From positions 1,083,013 through 1,147,012 of the forward strand of contig NZ_JAGIAS010000001.1 of assembly GCF_017744695.1 (NCBI RefSeq): a stretch of 64,000 nucleotides of DNA, written 5' to 3'. This document shows positions 1 through 9,241 of the stretch, in pieces (position 1 is the stretch's first letter; each line of letters opens with the position of its first letter). Below the pieces are notes generated by a model. It ran no database searches and was not told where the DNA came from. It saw only the letters and a list, made by a program, of their open reading frames with translations. Source of the stretch: Dyadobacter sp. GTDB lineage: Bacteria; Bacteroidota; Bacteroidia; Cytophagales; Spirosomataceae. The translations under genes and the position numbers were made by a program.

Positions 1-511
1 CGCCCGATACCGGAAGGTCGTTGGCAAACCAGGCCGCGATCTTCTGGCCTTTCAGGGTATCTTCCGTCACCGCCATCATGCACATATGCCCCGCAATCTC
101 CTTGATCTTGTTCATCACTTTCCAGGTGGGCTTTCTCAAAGAATCTTCCACAATGTAAGTTTTACCCAGCATTCCGATGACGTCTGTCTTCGTCTCCTTT
201 TCAAAGTCCCGGTAAATTTTGTAATCCCGCTCCGACCACGACCAGCCGTGTTCATTCTCGACTACCTTGGGGTAAGTATAACAACTCTGCTTTTCATTAA
301 AATACAAGGTCATTTTCGATTTGCTTTCGTCGTCCTTTCCCCACGTCTGTTCTATCCGTCCTTTTTCTTCGTTACTCAGGAATGTCAGCCGCGAATAAAT
401 AGCCGTCCACCGCATTACTTTCTCGTAGGTAATCTCCCCTTCCAGTTGCTGTGCAAATAATGGCGCCGAGGTAATCGCCATCATGAATATCCATATTCTG
501 ATTGTTCTCAT
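1..511 (-). CDS. GLPGLI family protein, 3' end cut by window edge
   Basis: The reading frame runs leftward from an ATG at 511 and is still open at base 1, so only the first 170 residues are present. It starts with a signal peptide (MRTIRIWIFMMAITSAPLFA, then QQ) followed by the GEITYEK-like strand typical of GLPGLI proteins. The visible end, NDLPVSG, is where family members approach the GLPGLI signature, so the cut falls just before it. The family is periplasmic or surface-exposed, of unknown function, and is usually paired with an outer-membrane receptor. Here it follows the receptor gene by 18 bp on the same strand, which fits one transcript. Confidence 0.8.
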   Translation of the reverse strand, partial: MRTIRIWIFMMAITSAPLFAQQLEGEITYEKVMRWTAIYSRLTFLSNEEKGRIEQTWGKDDESKSKMTLYFNEKQSCYTYPKVVENEHGWSWSERDYKIYRDFEKETKTDVIGMLGKTYIVEDSLRKPTWKVMNKIKEIAGHMCMMAVTEDTLKGQKIAAWFANDLPVSG

Positions 512-529
512 GACTTGGTTTATAACTAA

Positions 530-3334
530 TTAATAGAATCCTGTGCGTTTTACGGAAGCCGTCATGCCTCGCATGTTATAGGTAAAGCTCAGCATGAAAT
601 ACCGCGACAATGTGGCTACACGACGTTCAGAATAGTAGTTCTGGTTCGCATTCTGAGTGATACCCAGGTTTCTTTTGAATACGTCGTTAGCAGTGAACCG
701 GATTTCGCCTTTTTTGTTTTTCAGGATCAATTTGTAAACTGAAAGGGTCAAAATCGGCACCTGCTGGTTGAAACCGAACTGGTCATTTTTATAAGTCCGG
801 TAATTGAGGCGGCCGTTGAAATAGATTTCCTTCGGCATCTTGATATTCATGTCGGCATTATAGGTCGCATTGAAGATCTTCTGGTTCTGACTGGTGTTGA
901 TCGAATACTTTGTATCGCTAATATTCCAGTTTGCATTGGTATAAAGCGTAAATACATCGCTCGGCGTCAAATCCAGTCGCGCACCGAAGTTATACCCATC
1001 GGTTTTTGTCTCGTTTTTGACATTGTTAATATAAGTCAGGTTATTACTGAAATTAATACCTGTGTTCACACCAAATGTCGCTTTCGTCTTCTTCAACGGG
1101 AACCCAAACCCGATATAGCTACCATAGTTGTTCCCTCCGCTGATGTTCATCGGCTTGGTGGTTGTTACCAGGTCGGCGTTGATCGTCCGGTTATACACGA
1201 TCTGATCCTCGTTATAATTGTAGAATGCATTGATATACAAGTTGGTGAAGCTCGCCGGGTTGAACATGTTAAAACCAGTATATACGTTGTGCGTCGTCTG
1301 CGGGATCAGGTCCGGGTTACCTTCCACGATGTAGAGCGGGTTACTGTTATCCACAATCGGTTGCAGGTCGGTGATCGACGGCTCGCGCACGTTCAGGCCA
1401 TATTCCGCATAGAGGTACTTATTGTTTTTGAGGCTGTAATTCAATGAAACGTTCGGCACCAGTTTTTTGAATGTCCGGTCGACGCGGGTCATATTCTGCT
1501 GCGACTCATCCAGTGCGAATTTACCCTTCAGGTCGAACTGCACGCCTGCAATCCCCAATGCGAGGTTAAGCCCCTTGTGCGAATAGCGCACGCTCGTTCC
1601 CAGACGATTAAAAGTAAAGTCGTTGGTGTAATAGCGCGTCAGAAACGGGTTTACTTTATTATCCGTCCCCTCTACATCGAAAACATTCCGGTCGACTTTG
1701 TCCTTCCGCATGCTGTAATTGTAGAAGGTTTCCCAGAAAAACTTCTTGGCGAAAGGCTCCACATACGACAAGCTGCCTTTGAAATTCCCGCGGGTACTTT
1801 CGGTTTGCTGCAACTGGTTGATGACGCTGTTCTTGGTAGAATCCTGCAAGAACAGGTTCACCGAGTTCTGGCGACGGTCTTCATCCGAGTTATTGATATT
1901 ATAACCTACGCTGGCCGCAAAATTCCGTCCCTTCTTTTTGAATTTGTGACGGTACAGCAGCAAATTGGCCATCGCGAACGAGTTGTAATCGCTCAGGTTG
2001 TTCACGTCCGACCGGTTGGTCAGCATGCCTTCGTTGCGGTAAGACTTCGTTTCACTCGAATACTCATTGTCCCCGCCGTTAATCCGCGAGTTGCTGATCA
2101 GGATAAGCGTGTTGAGCGAGTCGATATTGTGCTCGAAACGGAATGCCGGGCGGTGGTTGCCGGTAAATCCGAGCGTTTTGTTTTTACCGGCCGTCAGGTA
2201 GGAAGTGTTGTCTGTCAGGAAGTTTTCCGAGCTGGTCTGCACGTCCGTAACCGCGCGTGTCGAGTTATAAAAGTAGCTGGTACTCAGCTTCGTTTTCTTG
2301 GTATCGAAGTTATAGTTGGCGCCGCCAGCCCAGTTTTTGGTAAAACCCTCGGAACCCTGTCCGCCCCAGTTTGGCTGGATCGTAATATCGTCGCCGCCGT
2401 AGTAGCGGCCGCTGCTGAACCCGAAATCGCCGTCGTCGCCCCAGTTGAACGACTGACTCCCTTTGAAATCCTGGTAATCGTTCCGCGCGATACCCGACTG
2501 GTTGGTATTGTTTCCAAACCCGAGCACGGCAAACTGCTGCTTTTCATCGAAACGGTTGTAGCTCACCTTGCCTTCGAGCCGGGAATCGGTTCCTACACCT
2601 GCAACCGCCTTACCGAAGCCGCCTTTTTTGTGGCTGTCCTTCAATTCCAGGTTCATGGTTTTTTCACGCTTGCCATCGTCCACACCGGTAGCCTTAGCCT
2701 GTTCCGTTTTACCATTAAAAACCTGCACTTTATTGATCGCCTCGGCGGGGAGGTTCTTGGTGGCCATCTTCGGATCGTCGCCGAAAAAACGCTTACCGTC
2801 TACCGTTACACGTTTGATCTCTTCTCCTTGCGCTCGGATATTCCCGTCGCCATCCACCTGCACGCCCGGAAGCTTGCGCAGGAGATCTTCCACCGAAGAG
2901 CCTGGCGGCACTTTAAATGCCTTGGCATCAAACTCCACCGTATCGCCCCGGATGCTCAATGGGGCCCGGGCAGTTTTGATCACCACCTCGTACAATTCTT
3001 TTTGCAAAACTTTCATTTTCGCTTTGCCAATATCCACAACATCCTGATTCTTAGGATCTATTATTTCCTGATAAGGTACATATCCCACATAGGATACTTT
3101 GAAGATGTACGTGGCGCGTTTGAGGTTCTTCATTTCGAACGAGCCGTCTTTGGCGGTCCTTCCGAAGTTGACAAGCGAAGAGTCTTTGGGTAACAGCAAC
3201 ATGATCGTTGCTTCAGGTAATATCGTCCCGGAAGTGTCGGTGACGGTTCCTTTTAACGTAAATCGCCCTCCGGTCTGCGCGTGCGCAGCGAGCATGGGAA
3301 GGCATAACCATAACAGAAGTAGGATTTTTTTCAA
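530..3334 (-). CDS. TonB-dependent receptor-like outer membrane beta-barrel protein
   Basis: This 934-residue protein has a signal peptide (residues 1-20, ending AHAQ), a carboxypeptidase-regulatory-like beta-sandwich (about 24-110, with the SYVGY strand), a plug-like domain (about 125-230, containing GVQVDGDGN and VDGKRFFGDDP) and a long beta-barrel to the C-terminus. This is the architecture of the outer-membrane beta-barrel family that lacks a SusD partner and is often encoded beside GLPGLI proteins, as here. It probably moves a peptide, metal complex or other small ligand across the outer membrane. The substrate cannot be read from the sequence. The barrel is rich in Asn, Tyr and Phe, as usual for these proteins. 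Confidence 0.9.
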   Translation of the reverse strand: MKKILLLLWLCLPMLAAHAQTGGRFTLKGTVTDTSGTILPEATIMLLLPKDSSLVNFGRTAKDGSFEMKNLKRATYIFKVSYVGYVPYQEIIDPKNQDVVDIGKAKMKVLQKELYEVVIKTARAPLSIRGDTVEFDAKAFKVPPGSSVEDLLRKLPGVQVDGDGNIRAQGEEIKRVTVDGKRFFGDDPKMATKNLPAEAINKVQVFNGKTEQAKATGVDDGKREKTMNLELKDSHKKGGFGKAVAGVGTDSRLEGKVSYNRFDEKQQFAVLGFGNNTNQSGIARNDYQDFKGSQSFNWGDDGDFGFSSGRYYGGDDITIQPNWGGQGSEGFTKNWAGGANYNFDTKKTKLSTSYFYNSTRAVTDVQTSSENFLTDNTSYLTAGKNKTLGFTGNHRPAFRFEHNIDSLNTLILISNSRINGGDNEYSSETKSYRNEGMLTNRSDVNNLSDYNSFAMANLLLYRHKFKKKGRNFAASVGYNINNSDEDRRQNSVNLFLQDSTKNSVINQLQQTESTRGNFKGSLSYVEPFAKKFFWETFYNYSMRKDKVDRNVFDVEGTDNKVNPFLTRYYTNDFTFNRLGTSVRYSHKGLNLALGIAGVQFDLKGKFALDESQQNMTRVDRTFKKLVPNVSLNYSLKNNKYLYAEYGLNVREPSITDLQPIVDNSNPLYIVEGNPDLIPQTTHNVYTGFNMFNPASFTNLYINAFYNYNEDQIVYNRTINADLVTTTKPMNISGGNNYGSYIGFGFPLKKTKATFGVNTGINFSNNLTYINNVKNETKTDGYNFGARLDLTPSDVFTLYTNANWNISDTKYSINTSQNQKIFNATYNADMNIKMPKEIYFNGRLNYRTYKNDQFGFNQQVPILTLSVYKLILKNKKGEIRFTANDVFKRNLGITQNANQNYYSERRVATLSRYFMLSFTYNMRGMTASVKRTGFY

Positions 3335-3391
3335 GGCTAGTTTTTGGTGGTTATGTGAGTAGGGATTGTAACTGGGGTTTTACATTTTCTG

Positions 3392-3423
3392 CAAGTATAT
3401 GGAATGGAAGTCAAGTTTACAAC
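3392..3423 (-). promoter_or_regulatory. possible Bacteroidota-type promoter of the receptor-GLPGLI operon
   Basis: On the minus strand GTTG (3423-3420) and TATACTTG (3399-3392) are separated by 20 bases. This resembles the Bacteroidota consensus of TTTG and TAnnTTTG with 19-21 bases between, with one mismatch in each element. It lies 58 bp before the receptor start codon. The surrounding sequence is AT-rich, so chance matches are easy. Confidence 0.3.
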
Positions 3424-3615
3424 TAAAAATATAGTTACTCCTTGATTTTATAAAGAATTGAGAAATATTTAACTTTTATTAAGAATAACAACTGTGAAAG
3501 TACTCTTTTTGGTATATATAAGTTACTTTAATTCGATAAATTTTTTGTTAAATTATCCCCAGCTGGATTTCATTGACCATATTTGCCCTCTAGTTGTTAT
3601 TGTTTTAGTGTTGAA

Positions 3616-4131
3616 ATGAAAAGTATCGGAGTAATATCGGACACACACGGCTACCTGGATGAACGCGTTTTCGATCATTTTGCCAATTGTGACGAAATAT
3701 GGCATGCAGGCGATATAGGCTCGACGGAGATTGTGAGCCAGTTACAGGCATTTAAGCCAACCCGCATTGTTTTTGGAAATATCGATACCCCACAGGTGCG
3801 CGCGCTCACGTACGAGAACCTGCATTTTGAAGTGGAAGGCTTCCGGGTGTGGATCACACACATCGGCGGGGCGCCTCCGCGTTACAACCCGCAGGTAATG
3901 CCGACGTTGAAGTCGAATACCCCGGATATTTTCGTCTGCGGCCACTCCCATATCCTCCGGGTGATCCGCGATAAGTCTTTGAATAATATGCTGTATATCA
4001 ACCCCGGAGCTGCGGGGCGTGAAGGATTTCACAAGTTTCGCACGCTGCTTCGTTTCAACCTGCACGAAGGGCTGATCAGCCAGATGGAGGCGATTGAACT
4101 GGGGAAGCGGGGGGCAATATTGAATGATTGA
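3616..4131 (+). CDS. YfcE/MJ0936-type metallophosphoesterase
   Basis: A 171-residue cytoplasmic phosphodiesterase of the calcineurin-like superfamily. The metal ligands are visible in order: D9 and H11 (ISDTHG), D33 (HAGDIG), N55 (GNID), H82 and the final GHSH pair H110/H112. Length and motif order fit the short YfcE/MJ0936 subfamily, which hydrolyses phosphodiesters; the natural substrate is usually unknown. The ATG at 3616 is chosen because homologues begin immediately before the SDTHG strand. The stop codon lies inside an 8-bp tandem repeat array, so the last residues (Leu-Asn-Asp) are encoded by repeat units. Confidence 0.88.
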   Translation: MKSIGVISDTHGYLDERVFDHFANCDEIWHAGDIGSTEIVSQLQAFKPTRIVFGNIDTPQVRALTYENLHFEVEGFRVWITHIGGAPPRYNPQVMPTLKSNTPDIFVCGHSHILRVIRDKSLNNMLYINPGAAGREGFHKFRTLLRFNLHEGLISQMEAIELGKRGAILND

Positions 4132-4305
4132 ATGAGTGAATGAGTGAATGGGTGAATGGGTGAATGGTTTAGAAATTTGATGCCTGACTCCCAAGTTCTG
4201 GCTCAATGACGATCTATTCAAGATTCACTCATTCAAAATTCACTCATTCACTCATTCAAAACGTCACTCATTCAAAACGTCACTCATTCACTCATTCAAA
4301 ACGTC
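4121..4305. repeat. paired inverted arrays of an 8-bp TGAATGAG-like unit
   Basis: Six head-to-tail octamers (TGAATGAT, TGAATGAG twice, TGAATGGG twice, TGAATGGT) occupy 4121-4168. About 55 bp further on, 4224-4305 carries the same unit in reverse orientation (CTCATTCA), interleaved with three copies of AACGTCACTCATTC. The two halves could pair into a long imperfect hairpin between the convergent phosphoesterase and M28 genes. Both stop codons lie in the arrays, and the right half duplicates the end of the M28 coding sequence. A related pair is found at 56174-56336. Confidence 0.85.
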
Positions 4306-5519
4306 ACCTTCACAACCTTCGTCTCGCTCCCTCGCAACAATTCCGCTTCCACGGTCTGCCCTTTTTCGTGTTTCCCGAGGATTTCCATGTAGTCGTAAAT
4401 CGTGCCGATCGGCTCGCCGGCTAGCTTGGTGATAATGTCGCCGGCCAGTATGCCCGCCTTTTCGGCCGGCCGTGCCTTCGATACACCGTCGATCTTCAAA
4501 CCTTTGCCGGTATAGCTGTAATCCGGCATGACGCCGAGTGTCACCTTGAAATTACTGGTGGTGTTTCCCGAATGCGGGTTACCGGCCGTCAGGAACTCCG
4601 GTTCGGCAGTTTCTTTGTCCAGCCCTTCCAGTAATTCCGAAATTAATGTAAGTATGCCGGCCTCGCCTTCGTAATTGATTTTGTCGGGATCGTCCGATAT
4701 TTTGTGGTAATCGCCGTGGCCACCGGTAAAGAACTGTACCACCGGGATGTTTTTCAAGTAAAAGGAAGTATGGTCCGACGCCCCTACCCCCGACGAATCC
4801 ACGGTATATTTCAGGTTCTGACGTTTGGCCAGGTCCGGGATCAGTTTGCCCCAAACTTTGCTCGTACCCCAGCCCGACACAATAATGCCCTTCTGCGCAT
4901 CGAGCCGGCCAATCATATCCATATTAATCATCGCCGAGAAAGTATTCAGCGGAAGTGTCGGCTTTTCAACATAATGCTTCGAGCCAAGAAGCCCCAACTC
5001 CTCCCCTGAAAATGCGATAAACAGATAGTTATGCTTTTCTTTCACATTGTTCCCTGCGAAATACCGGGCCAGTTCCAGCACGCCGGCTGTTCCGGAAGCA
5101 TTGTCGTCGGCCCCATTATGGATTTTATTCTTGCTGTCGGGCGAGAGTGAACTGCCTTGAAACCCTTTGCCCAAATGGTCGTAATGCGCCCCTATCACGA
5201 TGGTTTTAGCAGCACCGTTGTCCAGCAATCCCGCCACATTCCGGCCGGTCAGGTCGTGGGCCTCGCCATCGATGCCCATTGAAACTTCAAAAGGCTGAAA
5301 ATACCCTTTTGTCCCCGCGGGCCTCAAACCGATTTCCCTGAAAGCCGAGGCAATATAGTTGGCTGCACGTACCTCCCCCAAGCTGGCCGTCCCACGCCCT
5401 TCGAGGTCGTCGGAAGCGAGGTATTCAATGTGCTTACGGATCGGCGCAGTGGGAAACCGCTGGGCGAAAGTTTGCGAAGCGCAGGCAAGCGCGAGTATGG
5501 CTGAGAGCAGGTGTTGCAT
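4296..5519 (-). CDS. M28 family zinc aminopeptidase with C-terminal PDZ domain, secreted
   Basis: A 407-residue exported peptidase with a signal peptide (cleavage near ASQTFA-Q at residue 19). The di-zinc M28 ligands are visible: H112 (GAHYDH), Asp in GADDN at 138-139, E173/E174 (SGEELG), D201 (NMDMIG) and H250 (ASDH). A PDZ domain occupies about 325-407 (GDIITKLAGEPI). The family removes N-terminal residues from peptides in the periplasm or outside the cell. Its ATG directly abuts the stop codon of the upstream merR-like gene (TAA then ATG, no gap), so translation is probably coupled. The stop codon sits at the edge of a tandem repeat array. Confidence 0.9.
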   Translation of the reverse strand: MQHLLSAILALACASQTFAQRFPTAPIRKHIEYLASDDLEGRGTASLGEVRAANYIASAFREIGLRPAGTKGYFQPFEVSMGIDGEAHDLTGRNVAGLLDNGAAKTIVIGAHYDHLGKGFQGSSLSPDSKNKIHNGADDNASGTAGVLELARYFAGNNVKEKHNYLFIAFSGEELGLLGSKHYVEKPTLPLNTFSAMINMDMIGRLDAQKGIIVSGWGTSKVWGKLIPDLAKRQNLKYTVDSSGVGASDHTSFYLKNIPVVQFFTGGHGDYHKISDDPDKINYEGEAGILTLISELLEGLDKETAEPEFLTAGNPHSGNTTSNFKVTLGVMPDYSYTGKGLKIDGVSKARPAEKAGILAGDIITKLAGEPIGTIYDYMEILGKHEKGQTVEAELLRGSETKVVKVTF

Positions 5520-5831
5520 TTAAAGTACCTCCTGAATATCCGTCAAAAATTTCCTTACCCGCAAGAGGCGCTGGATCAGCAGCTGGGCTTCTTCCTTACG
5601 GCGCAACTGCTCGCGCGTGCCCTTGATCGTGCGCCCCTGCTTGTCGCGCTGGTGCATGATCTTGCGGATAATCTCGATGTCGCGCTCGGTATAACGCCTG
5701 CGGTTGCGCGAATCGCGTTTGGGGTTGAGCTGCGGGAATTTCTTTTCCCAGAAGCGCAGGGCGGAAGGCTCGCAGCCCACCATTTCAGCAACCTCGTTGG
5801 TGTCGTAGTATAATTTGGTATTGGGTTCCAT
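5520..5831 (-). CDS. MerR family transcriptional regulator
   Basis: This is a 103-residue protein made almost only of a MerR-type winged helix-turn-helix. Residues 8-75 contain the Tyr-rich start, VAEMVGCEPSALRFWEKKFP and the RRYTERDIEII wing, followed by a short helix. There is no effector-binding domain, as in the small MerR proteins common in Bacteroidota. The ATG at 5831 is preferred over an in-frame start about 150 bp upstream because that extension would overlap the SRPBCC gene. Transcription would run from the SRPBCC gene through this gene into the M28 peptidase. Target genes are unknown. Confidence 0.85.
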   Translation of the reverse strand: MEPNTKLYYDTNEVAEMVGCEPSALRFWEKKFPQLNPKRDSRNRRRYTERDIEIIRKIMHQRDKQGRTIKGTREQLRRKEEAQLLIQRLLRVRKFLTDIQEVL

Positions 5832-5871
5832 AGGTTCAAAGCGGTTATTACAAAGATAATCGTGCCCGCTG

Positions 5872-6300
5872 TTAAACCCGGTTTTCCGACAAATTTTTGA
5901 TTTTTTCGAGGGCTGTCCCCGCAAACGCTTCCGAGGACGCATAATAATCCTTCCCGTCCGGCAACACCGAAAAATCACCTATTTCCAGTTCCAGGAGCGT
6001 CCCATTCCCTTCCTCCGCCAGCCGGTAACGGTAGCCAATGTCGTAATGCGAGGGCGGTTGCTCCCATTTCGACACGTAGAGCGAGAAAACGAGCAGCTTG
6101 TTGGGCTCGTATACCGTCACGGTAAGTCGCGTCATTCCCGACCAATCGATCACTTTTCCGTATTCGAGATAGTAGTCTTCGAAGTCATTCGGCAGGTCGT
6201 CCCACTGCCGGATATACTTGGGTGCGATCAATACTTCCCACACCTTCGCCGCAGGTGCTTCAATGGTAATTTTCTTGCTGACAGTAAGCTCCTGTGCCAT
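5872..6300 (-). CDS. SRPBCC (AHSA1-like) domain protein
   Basis: A 142-residue single-domain protein of the START/Bet v1 helix-grip fold. The signs are an N-terminal TVSKKITIEAPAAKVWEVL strand-helix, the YIRQWDD segment, the central WSGMTRLTVTVYEP strands and a long C-terminal helix (AFAGTALEKIKN). AHSA1-like proteins bind hydrophobic ligands or act as Hsp90-activator relatives; no specific ligand can be assigned. It is the first gene of the likely SRPBCC-merR-M28 transcript, 40 bp before the regulator. Confidence 0.85.
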   Translation of the reverse strand: MAQELTVSKKITIEAPAAKVWEVLIAPKYIRQWDDLPNDFEDYYLEYGKVIDWSGMTRLTVTVYEPNKLLVFSLYVSKWEQPPSHYDIGYRYRLAEEGNGTLLELEIGDFSVLPDGKDYYASSEAFAGTALEKIKNLSENRV

Positions 6301-6480
6301 AAAATGCTATTTTATTCCCCATTTTTTGTTCACCCAAAAAGTGTGCCGTATCAGAAGTACCGATATTTACATGTTGTGAAGGAAAAACACTTTTTACTAT
6401 CTTTCCCGCTGACACGGTATGACTAATTTCGGTGTCAAAGTATTCAATAACGAACAAATAACTCATCAATTCTCATCGGA

Positions 6481-7632
6481 ATGGGACAGGAACAAGGCCC
6501 GGGCCGCGTCACTCGTGAATCCAAATTAGACAGCATTCAGGTTTTGAGGGGCGTTGCTGCATTGTACGTCACGATTTATCATTTAAAAGACGTCATCCCC
6601 GGCGAAGCACCGTTTCGGAAAGAAATTGATTTCGTCGCAGGATCCGGCCCGGCAGGGGTAAGCCTCTTTTTTGTGATCAGCGGTTTCATCATGGTGTACA
6701 TCACCCGCAATACTATGCCGTCGGGGCGAAACATTTTTCGCTTTACCGCCAAGCGCCTCATCCGCATCTGGCCCGCTTACGCCGTTATTACGCTGGGGTA
6801 TTGTCTGCTCCACAGCCGCATTGCGCCCAATCCCCAATGGCCGTCCGAACTTTTGCGAAGCCTGCTCTTCATTCCTTTATCCAATACACCCGCACCTTTT
6901 TACGGCTATGCCACGCTCAATGTAGGATGGAGCCTCAACTACGAGATCTATTTCTATCTGTTAATAGCCGTTTCGATGTTTTTTTCGCGCCTCCGTTGGT
7001 ACGCGTTCTTTCTGATGATCGCCGTTACGCTGGTGGGTATCCCGACCTACTACGGAGCCTTCACTTTAAAGGCGGATAAAATGCAGGATTTGGGAGCCCC
7101 TTACCTCAATATGATCACCAATCCGATCATCTGGAACTTCGTGTGCGGTGTTTTTCTCGGCCTGGCCTATTACCACGATGCGCTGCATGAGCGGCTCCGC
7201 ACATTGTTTTCTATCAAAATGGTAGCGCCTACCGCCCTCTGCCTGGCCGTATGGCAATTTCTTTCAGGCTTCCTGGGCGGGTTCGGTCCGCTGGAATGGG
7301 GCCTGGGCTCTACCCTGGTTTTTGCGGCGTTCGTCTTTCATTACCAGGAGCGCATTCCGAAGTTCCCGTCATGGCTGGTCCGTTTAGGAGATATGTCGTT
7401 CTCCATTTACCTTCTGCACGTTCCCGTCGTTGTGGGATTAGGTTTTCTGTTTCGTAAGCTGGGGTTCCCGGTATACGGCGAAGGAACTGCCATGTTCTTG
7501 TTATCGCTGGCTCTCACACTCATCGCATCGCACCTTTCGTACGAGTACATCGAAGTAAAACTGACGTCCTACCTGAGCCGCTGGCTTCGCGAAGGCAAAA
7601 GGCTGCCCGTGAAGGAGCACGCCAGCAGCTAG
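6481..7632 (+). CDS. acyltransferase 3 (OafA/YrhL-type) membrane protein
   Basis: This 383-residue polytopic inner-membrane protein opens with the LDSIQVLRGVAALYVTIYHL segment that carries the active-site His of the acyltransferase-3 family. The GVSLFFVISGF motif and about ten hydrophobic helices follow. Members transfer O-acyl, usually acetyl, groups to surface polysaccharides, lipid A or peptidoglycan. No glycan synthesis genes are adjacent, so the acceptor is unknown. It ends 1 bp before the stop codon of the convergent lipoprotein gene. Confidence 0.9.
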   Translation: MGQEQGPGRVTRESKLDSIQVLRGVAALYVTIYHLKDVIPGEAPFRKEIDFVAGSGPAGVSLFFVISGFIMVYITRNTMPSGRNIFRFTAKRLIRIWPAYAVITLGYCLLHSRIAPNPQWPSELLRSLLFIPLSNTPAPFYGYATLNVGWSLNYEIYFYLLIAVSMFFSRLRWYAFFLMIAVTLVGIPTYYGAFTLKADKMQDLGAPYLNMITNPIIWNFVCGVFLGLAYYHDALHERLRTLFSIKMVAPTALCLAVWQFLSGFLGGFGPLEWGLGSTLVFAAFVFHYQERIPKFPSWLVRLGDMSFSIYLLHVPVVVGLGFLFRKLGFPVYGEGTAMFLLSLALTLIASHLSYEYIEVKLTSYLSRWLREGKRLPVKEHASS

Positions 7633-7633
7633 G

Positions 7634-8749
7634 TTAATGGAGCCTTGTATCCTCCACGGTTTTATAGCCGTTGTTGGTGATCTGCCGCGGGTTCTGTGAC
7701 CAAAGCCGCTTCATGAAAGCGGCATACCGCCCCACCACATATTCTTCCGGGTAGCTGAGATGATGCCCTTCCAGGTTTTCGAAGTTCAGCTCAAACGGTA
7801 TTTTGAATTTCCTCAATTGGTCCGAAGCAACTTTCGCACCTACCATTCCCGGATAAGTAGGGCACGAAAGAAAAGTTCCGCCATAATACGGCAATACATT
7901 ATCCCCTATCCGCTGGAAAAAGACCGTCGGCATGGCATTCGACGCGTTGATAAACTCGCTTCTGAAAATGCCGTAACCCATCTGTGTGAGCAATGCCCGC
8001 ACCCGGAAAGGACTGTCCTCCGCCAGGGGGTCGAGACGGCCTAATGCCTTGGTAATACCTGGCGCAAGCGCTTCGAAATCCGCCTCATTCATATATACCA
8101 ATGCAGTGACTGTAATGGCACCCGCGCTGCTGCCCGCCAGCATGATCTGCCGCGTATCGATGCCGAACTCCTCCGCACGATCCACGAAGTAATGGAGCGC
8201 GGAATAGGTGTCCTGCACCGCCCGGTACACGGCACGCACCGCTTCCTGGCTATTGCTTCCGCAGGCGAAAGATTGGCTCGCCCCCGTGAACCCGAGGCGA
8301 TAGTTGATCGACGCCGCGGCATAACCGCGTTGTGCAAGCCCGCGGGCTAACCCCATTTCGTTGTCCAAATCCCCGAAAATGAATGCGCCTTCGTGGACCA
8401 TGAGCACAAAAGGCCGGTATTGTAAAGTATCGTTATTAGGAGCGACAAATTTGTAGTTCAATACCGTGGCTTTTCCACGGTAATCGGCCGCGGTATCAAA
8501 AACACCTTCGCTTGTCTTAAGGTTGATGTCGGTAAAAATCTTATCTGCGCCAAAGCGGGCTGTATTTGCAAGGGAAGAACCGGGATTCTTGGCCGGGATC
8601 GTGTCGACAATCACGGTATCGGGCTTGTTAGGCACCGTCGTATCATTCCCGCCGTCTATCGGTCCCGGATCCGAGGCCGGGTAACGGCAGCTTGCAATCA
8701 TCCCGATCAGTATAACCAGACCATACGTCCAGTAAAGTTGCTTCAACAT
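7634..8749 (-). CDS. lipoprotein alpha/beta hydrolase (carboxylesterase-like)
   Basis: The protein (371 residues from the ATG at 8749) begins with a lipoprotein signal ending IGMIASC and then a Gly/Pro/Asp/Thr-rich linker. The catalytic domain has an HEGAFIFGD oxyanion-loop motif (HGG-like), the nucleophile elbow LAGSSAGAI, and a late His in EGHHLSY. This suggests a surface or periplasmic esterase of the carboxylesterase/BD-FAE type. An upstream in-frame start would add 14 residues ahead of the lipoprotein signal and is unlikely. It stands alone, convergent with the acyltransferase gene; substrate unknown. Confidence 0.85.
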   Translation of the reverse strand: MLKQLYWTYGLVILIGMIASCRYPASDPGPIDGGNDTTVPNKPDTVIVDTIPAKNPGSSLANTARFGADKIFTDINLKTSEGVFDTAADYRGKATVLNYKFVAPNNDTLQYRPFVLMVHEGAFIFGDLDNEMGLARGLAQRGYAAASINYRLGFTGASQSFACGSNSQEAVRAVYRAVQDTYSALHYFVDRAEEFGIDTRQIMLAGSSAGAITVTALVYMNEADFEALAPGITKALGRLDPLAEDSPFRVRALLTQMGYGIFRSEFINASNAMPTVFFQRIGDNVLPYYGGTFLSCPTYPGMVGAKVASDQLRKFKIPFELNFENLEGHHLSYPEEYVVGRYAAFMKRLWSQNPRQITNNGYKTVEDTRLH

Positions 8750-8897
8750 TTTTAGGGTAAATAAATTCTGGTACGGGTTCTGGTAGCACAAAAACGGCCG
8801 GTTTATGAATACCGGCCGTCCCTACGCCATCCGGGCAATCCGTACACGAAAATACGCTGTTTTCGCTTCAAATGTGTCCACTCCTTCTGCGATTGAC

Positions 8898-9101
8898 TTA
8901 ATTATTTATGTTTTTTCTGATAGTACTCGAATCCTTGCTGGTATCCTGTTCTGCCTGGTGGTAGAAATACCCCTCTGTTTTGTTCTTTTTGGCTACACCC
9001 TCTTTCTCCGCATTACCCGCCTGCATGCGCTTCCCGCACGAGATCACGAACAGGAACAGGACGATCCCGGAAATGATGCCAACAGCTATGCTCTTTTTCA
9101 T
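8898..9101 (-). CDS. small putative lipoprotein
   Basis: A 67-residue open frame with a hydrophobic N-terminus (GIISGIVLFLFVISC) and a lipobox-like Cys at residue 22. A charged Lys/Glu/Asn-rich tail follows. It sits upstream of the lipoprotein esterase on the same strand, 148 bp before it. No family is recognised. The signal-like N-terminus makes it more plausible than a random frame, but it may instead be a single-helix membrane protein. Confidence 0.5.
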   Translation of the reverse strand: MKKSIAVGIISGIVLFLFVISCGKRMQAGNAEKEGVAKKNKTEGYFYHQAEQDTSKDSSTIRKNINN

Positions 9102-9241
9102 GATTGATACCTGTTTAGTTTGTTGATTTCAAAAACAGGCCATTTACAAAAAAGATACCAGCACCAGCCGGCTAACAAAGGTCTACAATGCTTCTGGTAC
9201 GGTTTTTACAAAGCACTGGAATTCACCCACTATATGAAGGC

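Noticed and set aside
1577..3193. 538-codon open frame on the plus strand opposite the outer-membrane receptor gene
   Set aside because: It is the antisense shadow of a GC-biased real gene. It has no start context, motif or domain, and its composition is not protein-like.
4121..4305. CRISPR array
   Set aside because: Units are 8 bp, contiguous and without spacers, and no cas genes are present; the same applies to the repeats at 44915 and 56174.
6260..6469. 69-codon minus-strand frame upstream of the SRPBCC gene
   Set aside because: It overlaps the SRPBCC start region and the acyltransferase promoter region and has no protein-like pattern.
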